From: Devosia sp.
GTDB lineage: Bacteria > Pseudomonadota > Alphaproteobacteria > Rhizobiales > Devosiaceae
Assembly (NCBI RefSeq): GCF_014860165.1
Contig: NZ_JACZKG010000086.1
Location: 1-64,000 of the forward strand
Length of the DNA: 64,000 nucleotides
Direction: 5' to 3'
Part shown: positions 8,593 through 16,350 of the stretch, in pieces
How the letters are laid out: the number at the start of each line of letters is the position of its first letter
How positions within the stretch are numbered: position 1 is the first letter of the stretch
Position numbers and translations under genes: made by a program
Notes under the pieces: model-generated
What the model was told of the DNA's origin: nothing
Database searches by the model: none
What the model saw: only the letters and a program-made list of their open reading frames with translations

Positions 8593-9506
8593 TGGCCGGC
8601 CCCGTCGAGCAGAATGCCAACAAGGCCATCCTCATCCTGCTGCTCGCGCAGTCCGTCTTGATCTTCCTCGACGTATCGGCCAAGTGGCTCTCGACCGCCG
8701 GCCTGCCGACGACCGAGATCATGTTCGCCCGCTACGGCATCCATGTCGGCCTGCTGCTCCTGCTGGTGCTGCCGGTCCGCGGCTGGAGTCTGTTCAGGAC
8801 GGGCAACTGGAAGCTCGAGCTGGCCCGCGGCCTTTGCCTGCTTGGCTCGACCGCCGGCAATTTCCTCTCCATGCGCTACCTGCCGCTCACGGTCACCGGC
8901 GCGCTGCTCTTCACCATGCCGCTGATGGTCTGCGCGCTCTCGGGGCCCATGCTCGGCGAAGCCGTGGGCTGGCGCCGCTGGCTGGCCATCGCTGTCGGCT
9001 TTGTCGGCATTCTGGTCATCATCCGGCCAGGCACCGAGGCCTTCCATCCAGCCGCATTGCTCAGCCTCGCCGCGGCTTTTTTCGGGGCACTCTTCGGCAT
9101 ATTCACGCGCAAGCTGGCGGGCGTCGATGGGGCCATGACCCAGCAGATTTATGCGGGTGGTATCGCCCTTGTCGCCGTGACACCCTTCGCCATAACCGGC
9201 GGCTGGATCTGGCCCAGCGAGCCCATCTCGTGGGTCGCCTTCTTCATGCTGGGCACGGCCGGCGTGGGCGGTCACCTGCTGATCTCGATTGCCCACCGCT
9301 TTGCGACCCCGGCCACGCTGGCGCCGTTCAACTATCTGCAATTGCTTTACCTGGCGCTGGCCAGCTGGGTCGTCTTCAACCAGCCGCCCGACAACTGGTT
9401 CTTCCTTGGCGCTACCATCATCATCGGTAGCGGCCTCTATATCTGGCTGCGCGAACGCAGCCTGAACAAGGCGACGACCTCGGTGGACGAAGCGGCGGAG
9501 CGCTAG
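8592..9506 (+). CDS. DMT-superfamily permease (EamA family), second of a pair
   Basis: The 304-residue protein with about ten transmembrane segments is the same length as the gene before it and similar throughout, so the pair probably arose by tandem duplication. Coupled EamA pairs may form a heterodimer, as in small multidrug-type transporters, but two independent exporters are equally possible. The start ATG 8592 overlaps the previous stop. Its TAG overlaps the stop of the convergent dehydrogenase by three bases (CTAG at 9503-9506), so there is no room for a conventional terminator. Confidence 0.88.
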   Translation: MAGPVEQNANKAILILLLAQSVLIFLDVSAKWLSTAGLPTTEIMFARYGIHVGLLLLLVLPVRGWSLFRTGNWKLELARGLCLLGSTAGNFLSMRYLPLTVTGALLFTMPLMVCALSGPMLGEAVGWRRWLAIAVGFVGILVIIRPGTEAFHPAALLSLAAAFFGALFGIFTRKLAGVDGAMTQQIYAGGIALVAVTPFAITGGWIWPSEPISWVAFFMLGTAGVGGHLLISIAHRFATPATLAPFNYLQLLYLALASWVVFNQPPDNWFFLGATIIIGSGLYIWLRERSLNKATTSVDEAAER

Positions 9507-10789
9507 GGCTCGGTCACTTCCTTAAGCGGCGCCTTCTTCTCGGCCTCGCCCTGGGTGATCAGCCGGGCACTGCGCTGGCCGCTGAGATAAATCCATAGCC
9601 AGCTCAGCGCCACGGCGAGCCGGTTCTTGGTGTCGATCAGGAAGTAGATATGCGCCAACCCCCACACCCACCAGGCGATCCAGCCCTTGAGCTGGATCCA
9701 GCCGAAATCGATTACCGCCGCGCGCTTGCCTATGGTGGCGAGGTCGCCGGCATGCTTGTAGCGGAACGGCCGGCTCGCCGTGTCCCCAGCCAGCCGCGCC
9801 CGGATCACCGCTGCGGCATGCTTGCCGCCCTGCTTGGCCGCATCGCCCACGCCCGGCACCGGCTTGCCATCCGCCATGGTGATGGTCGCAGTGTCGCCAA
9901 CGACGAAGATTTCCGGATGCCCCGGCACGGTCAGGTCCGGCTCCACCTTGACCCGCCCGGCCCGATCCGGCTCCACGCCCAGCCACCTGGCAGCCGGCGA
10001 TGCCTCGACGCCTGCTGCCCAGATCACAGTCGCCGCCTCGAGCCGCTTGCCGCCATAGACCACGCCATTGGCATCCACGGCGCTGACCACCTCGCCCAGT
10101 TCCACCGTCACGCCGAGGTCGCGCAAGGACTTGAGCGTATAGTCCGATAGCTCCGGCTTGAAATTGGCGAGCACGCGCTTGCCGCCCTCGATCAGCACCA
10201 CCCGCGCCTCACCCGGCTGGATGCTGCGGAACTGCCCGCGTAACGTCACCCGGGCCAGCTCGATGATGGCGCCGGCCAGCTCGACGCCTGTCGGTCCCGC
10301 GCCGATGATGACGAAGGTCAGCAGCGCCTGCCGCTTCTGCGAATCGGTCTCGCGCTCCGCCGCCTCGAAAGCCAGCAGCAGCTTGCGGCGGATCGTCGTC
10401 GCATCCTCCAGCGTCTTGAGCCCGGGCGCGAATTGTTCCCAGTCGTCATGCCCGAAATAGGCATGCCGCGCGCCGGTGGCGAGGATCAGGCTGTCATAGC
10501 CAACCCGGCTGCCGTCCTCCAGCACCACCGCCTTGCCCGAGGTGTCCACGCCGGTCACTGTCGCGAGCAGCGTCGTGACCTCGGGCCGCTTGCGCAGGAT
10601 GTGGCGAACCGGCCAGGCAATTTCCGAAGTGCTGAGTGCGGCCGTCGCCACCTGATACAGCAGGGGCTGGAACAGGTGGTGGTTGCGCCGGTCGATCAGG
10701 GTGACCGCAACTTCGGCGCCCTCCAGTGCCTGGGCGGCGGCAAGGCCCCCGAATCCGCTGCCGATGATGACGACGTGATGCCTGATCAT
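9503..10789 (-). CDS. NAD(P)/FAD-dependent oxidoreductase, type II NADH dehydrogenase-like
   Basis: The 428-residue protein has two Rossmann dinucleotide-binding sites: VVIIGSGFGGL at the N-terminus for FAD and FVIIGAGPTGVELAG near residue 160 for NAD(P)H. FVVGDTATI near 298 is the usual FAD-contact motif. The C-terminus WWVWGLAHIYFLID and the following hydrophobic stretch match the membrane-attachment end of NDH-2 enzymes, which pass electrons from NADH to quinone without pumping protons. It lies downstream of the FGGY kinase and the stress protein on the same strand; the 69-base gap permits co-transcription. A sulfide:quinone-type function is less likely because the usual cysteines are absent. 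Confidence 0.85.
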   Translation of the reverse strand: MIRHHVVIIGSGFGGLAAAQALEGAEVAVTLIDRRNHHLFQPLLYQVATAALSTSEIAWPVRHILRKRPEVTTLLATVTGVDTSGKAVVLEDGSRVGYDSLILATGARHAYFGHDDWEQFAPGLKTLEDATTIRRKLLLAFEAAERETDSQKRQALLTFVIIGAGPTGVELAGAIIELARVTLRGQFRSIQPGEARVVLIEGGKRVLANFKPELSDYTLKSLRDLGVTVELGEVVSAVDANGVVYGGKRLEAATVIWAAGVEASPAARWLGVEPDRAGRVKVEPDLTVPGHPEIFVVGDTATITMADGKPVPGVGDAAKQGGKHAAAVIRARLAGDTASRPFRYKHAGDLATIGKRAAVIDFGWIQLKGWIAWWVWGLAHIYFLIDTKNRLAVALSWLWIYLSGQRSARLITQGEAEKKAPLKEVTEP

Positions 10790-10858
10790 GCCAACCTCCG
10801 TGCTGCCGTTGATATGGGCATTGGAAGCTGACCTGCATCGGCGCCTGCTGCAAGGCTG

Positions 10859-12223
10859 TCAGGCGATCTCCGCGCGCCACCGGGCCGCATAGGCATCAAA
10901 CCCGGCCACGTCGACCGGCTCCGCCTCCTCTCCGGTCGCCGCATGCCCTTCTCCCGCGCCGAACAGCATGCTTGCCCCCAGGCTCGTTCCGGTCGCGTCA
11001 CCCGACGCGCGCACGGGCACGCCGCTGAGTCGCGCCAGCGCCTGGCCGAACAAGGCGTTGCGCGCCAATGGCCCCTCGATGATGACCTCGCGGCCAAGCC
11101 CGCAGAGATCGAGGCAGGCGCGCGTCACCAATGCCAGATAGAGCGAGGCCGCGGCAGTGCGCTCGCCCGGGGTGAGCGAGTCCGGAGCCACCGTCCAGCG
11201 CCCCCTGGCGTCTGGAAACGGTCCCACCCCGGGGGTAAAGGTTGGTTGTATCCGGATGTCATCCCGAACGACCCGCGCCACATCCGCTGCCGATGGCGCG
11301 ACGACCTCGTCCACCAACTGGTCGAACTCGCGCCCACCCATGAACCGCGCGGTAGGTACTGCCCGGCCGAAAGCGTCGACATTGGCCAGGCTGTCCCGCC
11401 GTGGATCGAGCCCGTCCGTATTGCCACCCACTGTCATGGCGATGGCCCAGGTGCCGGTGGAGAGGATGGTGAACGGCGTCGCATGTGCGCCCAGATGCGG
11501 CAGCAGTGACGCATTGGAATCGTGAATCCCGCAGGTTACGGGCGTCTGGGCTCCCAATCCGGTGGCTGCCGCCACGTCCGGCTGGATGCGCCCCAGCACC
11601 GATATGGCGGGTTGCACCGGCGGAAATAGCCCAGCCCAGCCCTGATCTCGGACCATGCTTGAGAAGTCTCCGCGGGCTGGCGCCCACAGGTCGGTGTGAC
11701 ATCCCAGCGACGTCACCTCGCTCGCCATCACGCCCGTCAGCCGCCAGGCCCAGTATTGCGGATAGGTGAGGATCGCCGTCACCTGCGCGAAGGCAGCCGG
11801 GTGAGCCTGTGCCTGCCAGAAGATCTGCGCCCCCAGATTCAGCCCATTGGGCAGGCGCGGCGACAGCGTCTCGATAAAGTCCGGCCGCACAGCGCCATAG
11901 GCGGCGACCATTTCGTCGGGTCCACTGTGCTCATAGTCCAGCACCGGCAGGGCGAGCTGCTCGCCAGCCATCAGCGCTGCCGTGGCGCCATGCGTGGTGA
12001 TGGAAATGCCGTCCACGCCATGTGCGGCCTGTAGGCTCTTCAGGCTCTCGATGATGAAGACCCAAAGCCGCTCCACATCGGCATGCGGATAGATTCCATC
12101 CCGCCGAACCGTGTTGGGCGTGCTGCGCCCTGCCACCTGCTGGCGTGTCGCGGAATCGATCAGCACCACCTTGGCATTGGTCTTGCCGATGTCGATGACG
12201 GCGACGAAGCGGGGCAGGGACAT
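10859..12223 (-). CDS. FGGY-family carbohydrate kinase
   Basis: The 454-residue protein opens with VAVIDIGKTNAKV, the phosphate-binding loop of FGGY kinases. Other family segments include ITTHGAT, GIHDSNASLLPH and STGTWAI, in the ATP-binding half. It resembles rhizobial kinases of the RhaK type, so a 6-deoxy sugar such as L-rhamnulose or L-fuculose is a fair guess, supported by the fucosidase genes that start 856 bases upstream. The substrate is not proven by sequence. I start at ATG 12223; an in-frame GTG lies nine bases earlier at 12232 and neither has a convincing ribosome binding site. Confidence 0.82.
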   Translation of the reverse strand: MSLPRFVAVIDIGKTNAKVVLIDSATRQQVAGRSTPNTVRRDGIYPHADVERLWVFIIESLKSLQAAHGVDGISITTHGATAALMAGEQLALPVLDYEHSGPDEMVAAYGAVRPDFIETLSPRLPNGLNLGAQIFWQAQAHPAAFAQVTAILTYPQYWAWRLTGVMASEVTSLGCHTDLWAPARGDFSSMVRDQGWAGLFPPVQPAISVLGRIQPDVAAATGLGAQTPVTCGIHDSNASLLPHLGAHATPFTILSTGTWAIAMTVGGNTDGLDPRRDSLANVDAFGRAVPTARFMGGREFDQLVDEVVAPSAADVARVVRDDIRIQPTFTPGVGPFPDARGRWTVAPDSLTPGERTAAASLYLALVTRACLDLCGLGREVIIEGPLARNALFGQALARLSGVPVRASGDATGTSLGASMLFGAGEGHAATGEEAEPVDVAGFDAYAARWRAEIA

Positions 12224-12282
12224 GGCGAGCACTCAATATCGATGCAGCGCCAATACTGGAAAATGTCCGGCCGCGCCACCAA

Positions 12283-12292
12283 TAACATGTTA
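12283..12292. promoter_or_regulatory. Short palindrome upstream of FGGY kinase
   Basis: TAACATGTTA is a perfect 10-base palindrome about 60 bases before the kinase start, between that gene and the stress protein. The position suits an operator, but a palindrome this short can occur by chance. Confidence 0.2.
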
Positions 12293-12307
12293 GCGGCGGC
12301 CCACCTG

Positions 12308-12757
12308 CTATTTCACCACGAGCACCGGAACGGTGGTCCGCGCCAGCACCTCTGCGGCCTGGCTGCCCAGCAGCAGGCGTCCCAGTCCGCGCCGTCCATG
12401 CGAGCCCATCACGATCAGATCGGCGCCCTGCTGCTCGGCCGTCTTGAGAATGGCATCGGCCGCGACACTGGATGGCACATGGATCTTCTCGATGGTGAGG
12501 CCTTCGCCGGCCACCAGGGCCTCGGCTGCCGCCAGCGTGGCCTGCGCCGATTTCGCCTTGATCTCCTCGAGGTCGGCAACGATCGCCCCGGTGTCGACCG
12601 CCATGAACTCCGCGCCCGCGGTGACCAGCACCGAGGGTTCGGTAGACGTCACGGCGAACAGCCTTGCGCCCGTCTTCTTGGCCAGTACGACAGCGTGGCG
12701 CAGCGCTTTGGTGGCGAGTTCGGATCCGTCGATACCAACGACAATGCGTGTGTACAT
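12308..12757 (-). CDS. Universal stress protein (UspA family)
   Basis: The 149-residue protein is a single Usp domain. It has VVGIDGSELATKALRHA at the N-terminus and the ATP-binding signature GSHGRRGLGRLLLGSQA near residues 120-136 (G-x2-G-x9-G-S pattern). Members of this subclass bind ATP and help cells survive starvation or oxygen limitation. It is the first gene of a possible minus-strand group with the kinase and NDH-2-like gene; the 84-base gap to the kinase leaves this open. An FNR/FixK-like box 62 bases upstream of the start suggests oxygen-responsive control. Confidence 0.92.
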   Translation of the reverse strand: MYTRIVVGIDGSELATKALRHAVVLAKKTGARLFAVTSTEPSVLVTAGAEFMAVDTGAIVADLEEIKAKSAQATLAAAEALVAGEGLTIEKIHVPSSVAADAILKTAEQQGADLIVMGSHGRRGLGRLLLGSQAAEVLARTTVPVLVVK

Positions 12758-12811
12758 GCTGTGTCCTTTCGTTTTCTGCCTTCAGGCTACGCGCCCCCGA
12801 CCGGGCTGCCC

Positions 12812-12825
12812 TTGATTCAGATCAT
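12812..12825 (-). promoter_or_regulatory. FNR/FixK-type box upstream of universal stress gene
   Basis: TTGATTCAGATCAT matches the TTGAT-N4-ATCAA consensus of FNR, FixK and Anr regulators at nine of ten conserved positions. Its centre lies about 61 bases before the stress-protein start codon, compatible with the common -41.5 activator position plus a short leader. The same box is well known before Usp genes in alphaproteobacteria. It sits in the 322-base gap 12758-13079, which also holds the operator at 12922. Confidence 0.6.
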
Positions 12826-12921
12826 AATAGGACGCAATCCGCCACCGGCCGGATGGCTGCAACCGGGCGGCATGCGCGCAATTTCCGGCCGCCGATAATG
12901 TAACCCTTGCCAAACCCAGCT

Positions 12922-12942
12922 AAGTTGATAACGTTTCAACTT
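12922..12942 (+). promoter_or_regulatory. LacI-family operator in front of fucosidase cluster
   Basis: The core TGATAACGTTTCAA (12926-12939) has the AACGTT centre typical of LacI/GalR-family operators, and outer arms AAGTTG and CAACTT extend it to 21 bases. It is about 140 bases before the GH151-like gene. The obvious regulator is the LacI-type protein at 15231-16271 inside the same cluster. Confidence 0.6.
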
Positions 12943-13079
12943 ACTTGATCACAGAACGGGGGCGATCGATCGACGGAGCTGGATGACCATGGGGCGAATT
13001 GGGTTCTCCGCTCCGTCACCGTTGTTCCGCTGTCGGTTGGCCGCGGCCCGAAACTACGCACCGGCCCCAGGGAGTAACT

Positions 13080-15113
13080 ATGCCTGCCCGCACCAACAAG
13101 CCGCTGCGCTACCGCCAGATACACCTCGATTTTCATACGTCCGAGCATGTTCCCGGGATCGGTTCGAACTTCGACCCAGATGATTTCGTCGGTACGCTCA
13201 AGGCCGCACACGTGGATTCGGTGACGATCTTCGCCAAATGCCATCATGGCTGGTCCTACTACCCCACCAAGGTCGGTGCGCCGCACCCGCAGCTGGCGCG
13301 GCCCGACCTGATGGGCGATATGGTCAAGGCACTGGGGGCTGCCGATATTGAATGCCCGATCTATATTTCGGTGCAGTGGGACGAACGCAACGCCCGCATC
13401 CACCCCGAATGGCGCGCCCGCAGTGCTACGGAAAACCGCTTTGATCCCGGTCAGCTCACCGCCGGCTGGCACACGCTGTGCCTCAACCACAAGGCCTACC
13501 GCGACGAACTGCTCGAACACGCTCGCGAAGTGGCGCGGAACTATGAAACCCAGGGCATCTTCTTCGATATCATCCTGACACCCGATTGCGTTTGCGCCCA
13601 GTGTCTGGCCTCGATGGCCGAGCACGGCCTGGATCCTGAAAATCCGACTGACCGGCTCAAGAACGACGAATGGGTAAACGAACGCTTCCGTCGCGAGACG
13701 ACAGACGCCTTGCGGGCCGAGTTCCCGGGATTGCGGATCTTCTACAATTGCGGTCACATCCATAAGCAGGGGCCCGAGCGTTTTGCCAACTACAGCCACC
13801 TGGAGCTGGAAAGCCTGCCCACAGGGGGCTGGGGCTACGACCATTTCCCCTCGAGCGCGCGCTATGCTGCCACGCTGGGCATGGACTTTCTCGGTCAGAC
13901 CGGCAAGTTCCACACCAGTTGGGGTGAATTCGGCGGATTCAAGCATCCCGATGCGCTGGAATATGAAGTGGCGCAGATGGTGGCACTGGGTGCCAAATGC
14001 CTGGTCGGTGACCAGCTGCATCCCGATGGCACCATCAATCCCGATACCTATGCGTCGATCGCCCCGGCCTATGCCCGCATCGAAAAGCTTGAGCCGTTCC
14101 TGGCGTCAGCCGGGCAGGTTTCCGAGATTGCCATCGTCGCGGCGGAGTATTTCCACTCGGTCGGCGCTCGCAATAATCACAGCGACGATGGGGCAGCGCA
14201 GATGCTGCTGGAGCTCAAGCGTCCCTTCGACGTGATCGATCCGAGTGCGACATTCGAGAACTACCGGGTGCTGATTTTGCCCGACGACATCCCGGTCGAT
14301 GCCGAAATGGCCACACGGCTGCAGGCCTTTGTGGCGCAGGGCGGCAAACTGCTGCTGTCGGGCACGTCAGGACTGACCGGCAATGGCACCTTTGCGGTTC
14401 CGGCCGGAATCCGCCACGCCGGCAAGCCGGTGGCGTTCACGCCGTCCTACCTGAAGGCGGGCACTGAGCTCGATGCCGGCATGACCCGCTCGCCCTTCGT
14501 CATGTATGGCACCGCGCAGACCATTTTCGCCGAGGGTGCAACGGTGCTGGCGCAGGTTGTGCCCCCCTATTTCAACCGGACCTATGCGCACTTCTCATCG
14601 CACCAGCACGCACCGGACAACCCGGCGGCCGCCCCGCTCGGCGCCGGCGTCACGCTGCACGGGGGCATCGCCTATGTGGCCTATCCGATTTTCGCCATGT
14701 ACCATGCCGTCGGCCAGCCGCTCTACAAATATGTCGTCCGCGGCCTGCTCGATCATCTGCTTCCTGATCCGGTCCTGACCACCGACCTGCCGTCGGCCGG
14801 AAGGGCCACGCTGACCCATCAGGCCAGCGAGAACCGCTACATCTTGCATCTGCTGTACGGGCCGCCACAGGTCCGGGGCAAATCGGTGCCGTTGCCTAAT
14901 GGAGACGGCGTAAGGGTGATGGAGATGATCGAGGATATTCCCGCCATCGGCCCGGTCTCCGCGACCGTCCGGCTGCCAAATCCGCCGACGCGCGCCTATG
15001 ATGCGCTTACCGGCGAGGATGTTGTCTGGAGCCAAGCCGGGCAGGGCACCTATCGGGTCGCCGTGCCGAGCCTGCGCATCCACACTGCCATCGTCTTCGA
15101 GGGCAACGCGTGA
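13080..15113 (+). CDS. Probable alpha-L-fucosidase, GH151-like, with beta-galactosidase-type trimerisation domain
   Basis: The 677-residue protein starts with a TIM-barrel glycosidase domain. HLDFHTSEHVPG near residue 15 and FAKCHHGWSYYPT near residue 53 resemble fucosidase barrels. A beta-galactosidase-type trimerisation region follows (about 340-560), then a C-terminal beta domain. This layout fits GH151 enzymes, some described as alpha-L-fucosidases, and the adjacent GH95 gene supports the guess. I cannot assign catalytic residues with confidence. No signal peptide is seen. I chose ATG 13080 because GGGAG precedes it; the frame is open from 12999. The LacI gene follows by 117 bases. Confidence 0.65.
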   Translation: MPARTNKPLRYRQIHLDFHTSEHVPGIGSNFDPDDFVGTLKAAHVDSVTIFAKCHHGWSYYPTKVGAPHPQLARPDLMGDMVKALGAADIECPIYISVQWDERNARIHPEWRARSATENRFDPGQLTAGWHTLCLNHKAYRDELLEHAREVARNYETQGIFFDIILTPDCVCAQCLASMAEHGLDPENPTDRLKNDEWVNERFRRETTDALRAEFPGLRIFYNCGHIHKQGPERFANYSHLELESLPTGGWGYDHFPSSARYAATLGMDFLGQTGKFHTSWGEFGGFKHPDALEYEVAQMVALGAKCLVGDQLHPDGTINPDTYASIAPAYARIEKLEPFLASAGQVSEIAIVAAEYFHSVGARNNHSDDGAAQMLLELKRPFDVIDPSATFENYRVLILPDDIPVDAEMATRLQAFVAQGGKLLLSGTSGLTGNGTFAVPAGIRHAGKPVAFTPSYLKAGTELDAGMTRSPFVMYGTAQTIFAEGATVLAQVVPPYFNRTYAHFSSHQHAPDNPAAAPLGAGVTLHGGIAYVAYPIFAMYHAVGQPLYKYVVRGLLDHLLPDPVLTTDLPSAGRATLTHQASENRYILHLLYGPPQVRGKSVPLPNGDGVRVMEMIEDIPAIGPVSATVRLPNPPTRAYDALTGEDVVWSQAGQGTYRVAVPSLRIHTAIVFEGNA

Positions 15114-15230
15114 ATGGGGTTCATCGAGCGGTCCCGGCCGCTGGCATCTCCGGCGGAGCGGGCACGATATCTACGCGAGCAGGGCGCGGCCAATCTCGGC
15201 CATGCCCGGCACAGCAGGAACCATAGGTCC

Positions 15231-16271
15231 ATGGACAAGCAGGGTGGCAAGCCGGCAGGGCAGCGCAGGCGGCAGGCGACGATTGTCGATGTCGCCGAGA
15301 CGGCCGGTGTCGCCATCGGCACAGTCTCGCGCCATCTCAACGGGCTTCCGGTGCGAGCCGCCAACCGGGACCAGATTGAGCGTGCCATCGCCGAGCTGGG
15401 CTATCGCCGGAACTCCGTTGCCGTTTCCATGAAGACCGACACAACCCGAATAGTCGGCCTGATGGTGCCTTCGCTGGGCGAGTTCCATGCGGCCCTGCTC
15501 GAAAAGCTCAGCCGCAAGATGCGGCTGACCGGTCGTGCCGTGCTGTCCTTTTGCCACGACATGCAGCCGCAATCGATTACCGAAGGTCTCGAGTTCTTCG
15601 CCTCGCACCGGGTGGATGCCCTTGTCATCGATGGCGAGGAACGCCTGCGCTCGCAAATCCTCAAGTATGTCGATGAGGGCCTGATCGTGGTGCTCTACGA
15701 CAATGACATACCCGGCCTGCCTGTGGATCGGGTATTCGTCGAGAACCGCAAGGCCAGCGCACGGCTGGTCGATCACCTGCTGGACCTGGGTCATAAGCGC
15801 GTGGCAACCATCCACGGCAACCTGCGAGATTCCGCCGCGCGTGACCGCCTGGCCGGCTTCCACGATGCCTATGCGAGCCGCGGCATGGCTGCTGCCCCGG
15901 ATCTGGTCGTTAGCGGCGACTGGCGGGAAACCGGCGGATATGCATGCCTTCGCGACCTCATGGCCTTGCCCGCACCGCCAACCGCGGTCTTCAGCGCTAA
16001 CTACAACATGACCTTGGGCGCGCTGACCTGGGCCCGCGAAGAAGGTCTCGGCATTCCGGACGACCTGTCACTGGTCAGCTTCGACGACATCCCGGCCTTC
16101 CGCATGCACAGCCCGGGCATAACCGCAGTCGGCCAGCCCGTGGAAAAACTGGCCGAAGCCATCATCGAATTGCTGTCCGATCGCCTTGCCAATCCCGACA
16201 CCATGGGGCGCCGTACGGTCGCGATTGACTGCGACATCATTTTGAGAGGCTCGGCAAGGCGCGCCCGATAG
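15231..16271 (+). CDS. LacI-family transcriptional regulator
   Basis: The 346-residue protein has an N-terminal HTH, ATIVDVAETAGVAIGTVSRHLNG (about residues 16-38), then a periplasmic-binding-protein-like sugar sensor domain. Segments such as LVIDGEE, VDRVFVENRKAS and DDLSLVSFDDIPAFR are family-typical. It probably represses the fucosidase genes around it until an inducing sugar binds; the operator-like site at 12922 is the best target. The frame is open from 15114, but ATG 15231 gives normal family length and has AGGAA ten bases upstream. It lies between the two glycosidase genes, all on the plus strand. Confidence 0.9.
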   Translation: MDKQGGKPAGQRRRQATIVDVAETAGVAIGTVSRHLNGLPVRAANRDQIERAIAELGYRRNSVAVSMKTDTTRIVGLMVPSLGEFHAALLEKLSRKMRLTGRAVLSFCHDMQPQSITEGLEFFASHRVDALVIDGEERLRSQILKYVDEGLIVVLYDNDIPGLPVDRVFVENRKASARLVDHLLDLGHKRVATIHGNLRDSAARDRLAGFHDAYASRGMAAAPDLVVSGDWRETGGYACLRDLMALPAPPTAVFSANYNMTLGALTWAREEGLGIPDDLSLVSFDDIPAFRMHSPGITAVGQPVEKLAEAIIELLSDRLANPDTMGRRTVAIDCDIILRGSARRAR

Positions 16272-16350
16272 GCGCCAGAACCGCGCGGAGAGAAGCGCCG
16301 TACCAGCGGTCGGGTGCCGCTACCCGTTAGGATGATTTGGAGTATTTCGC

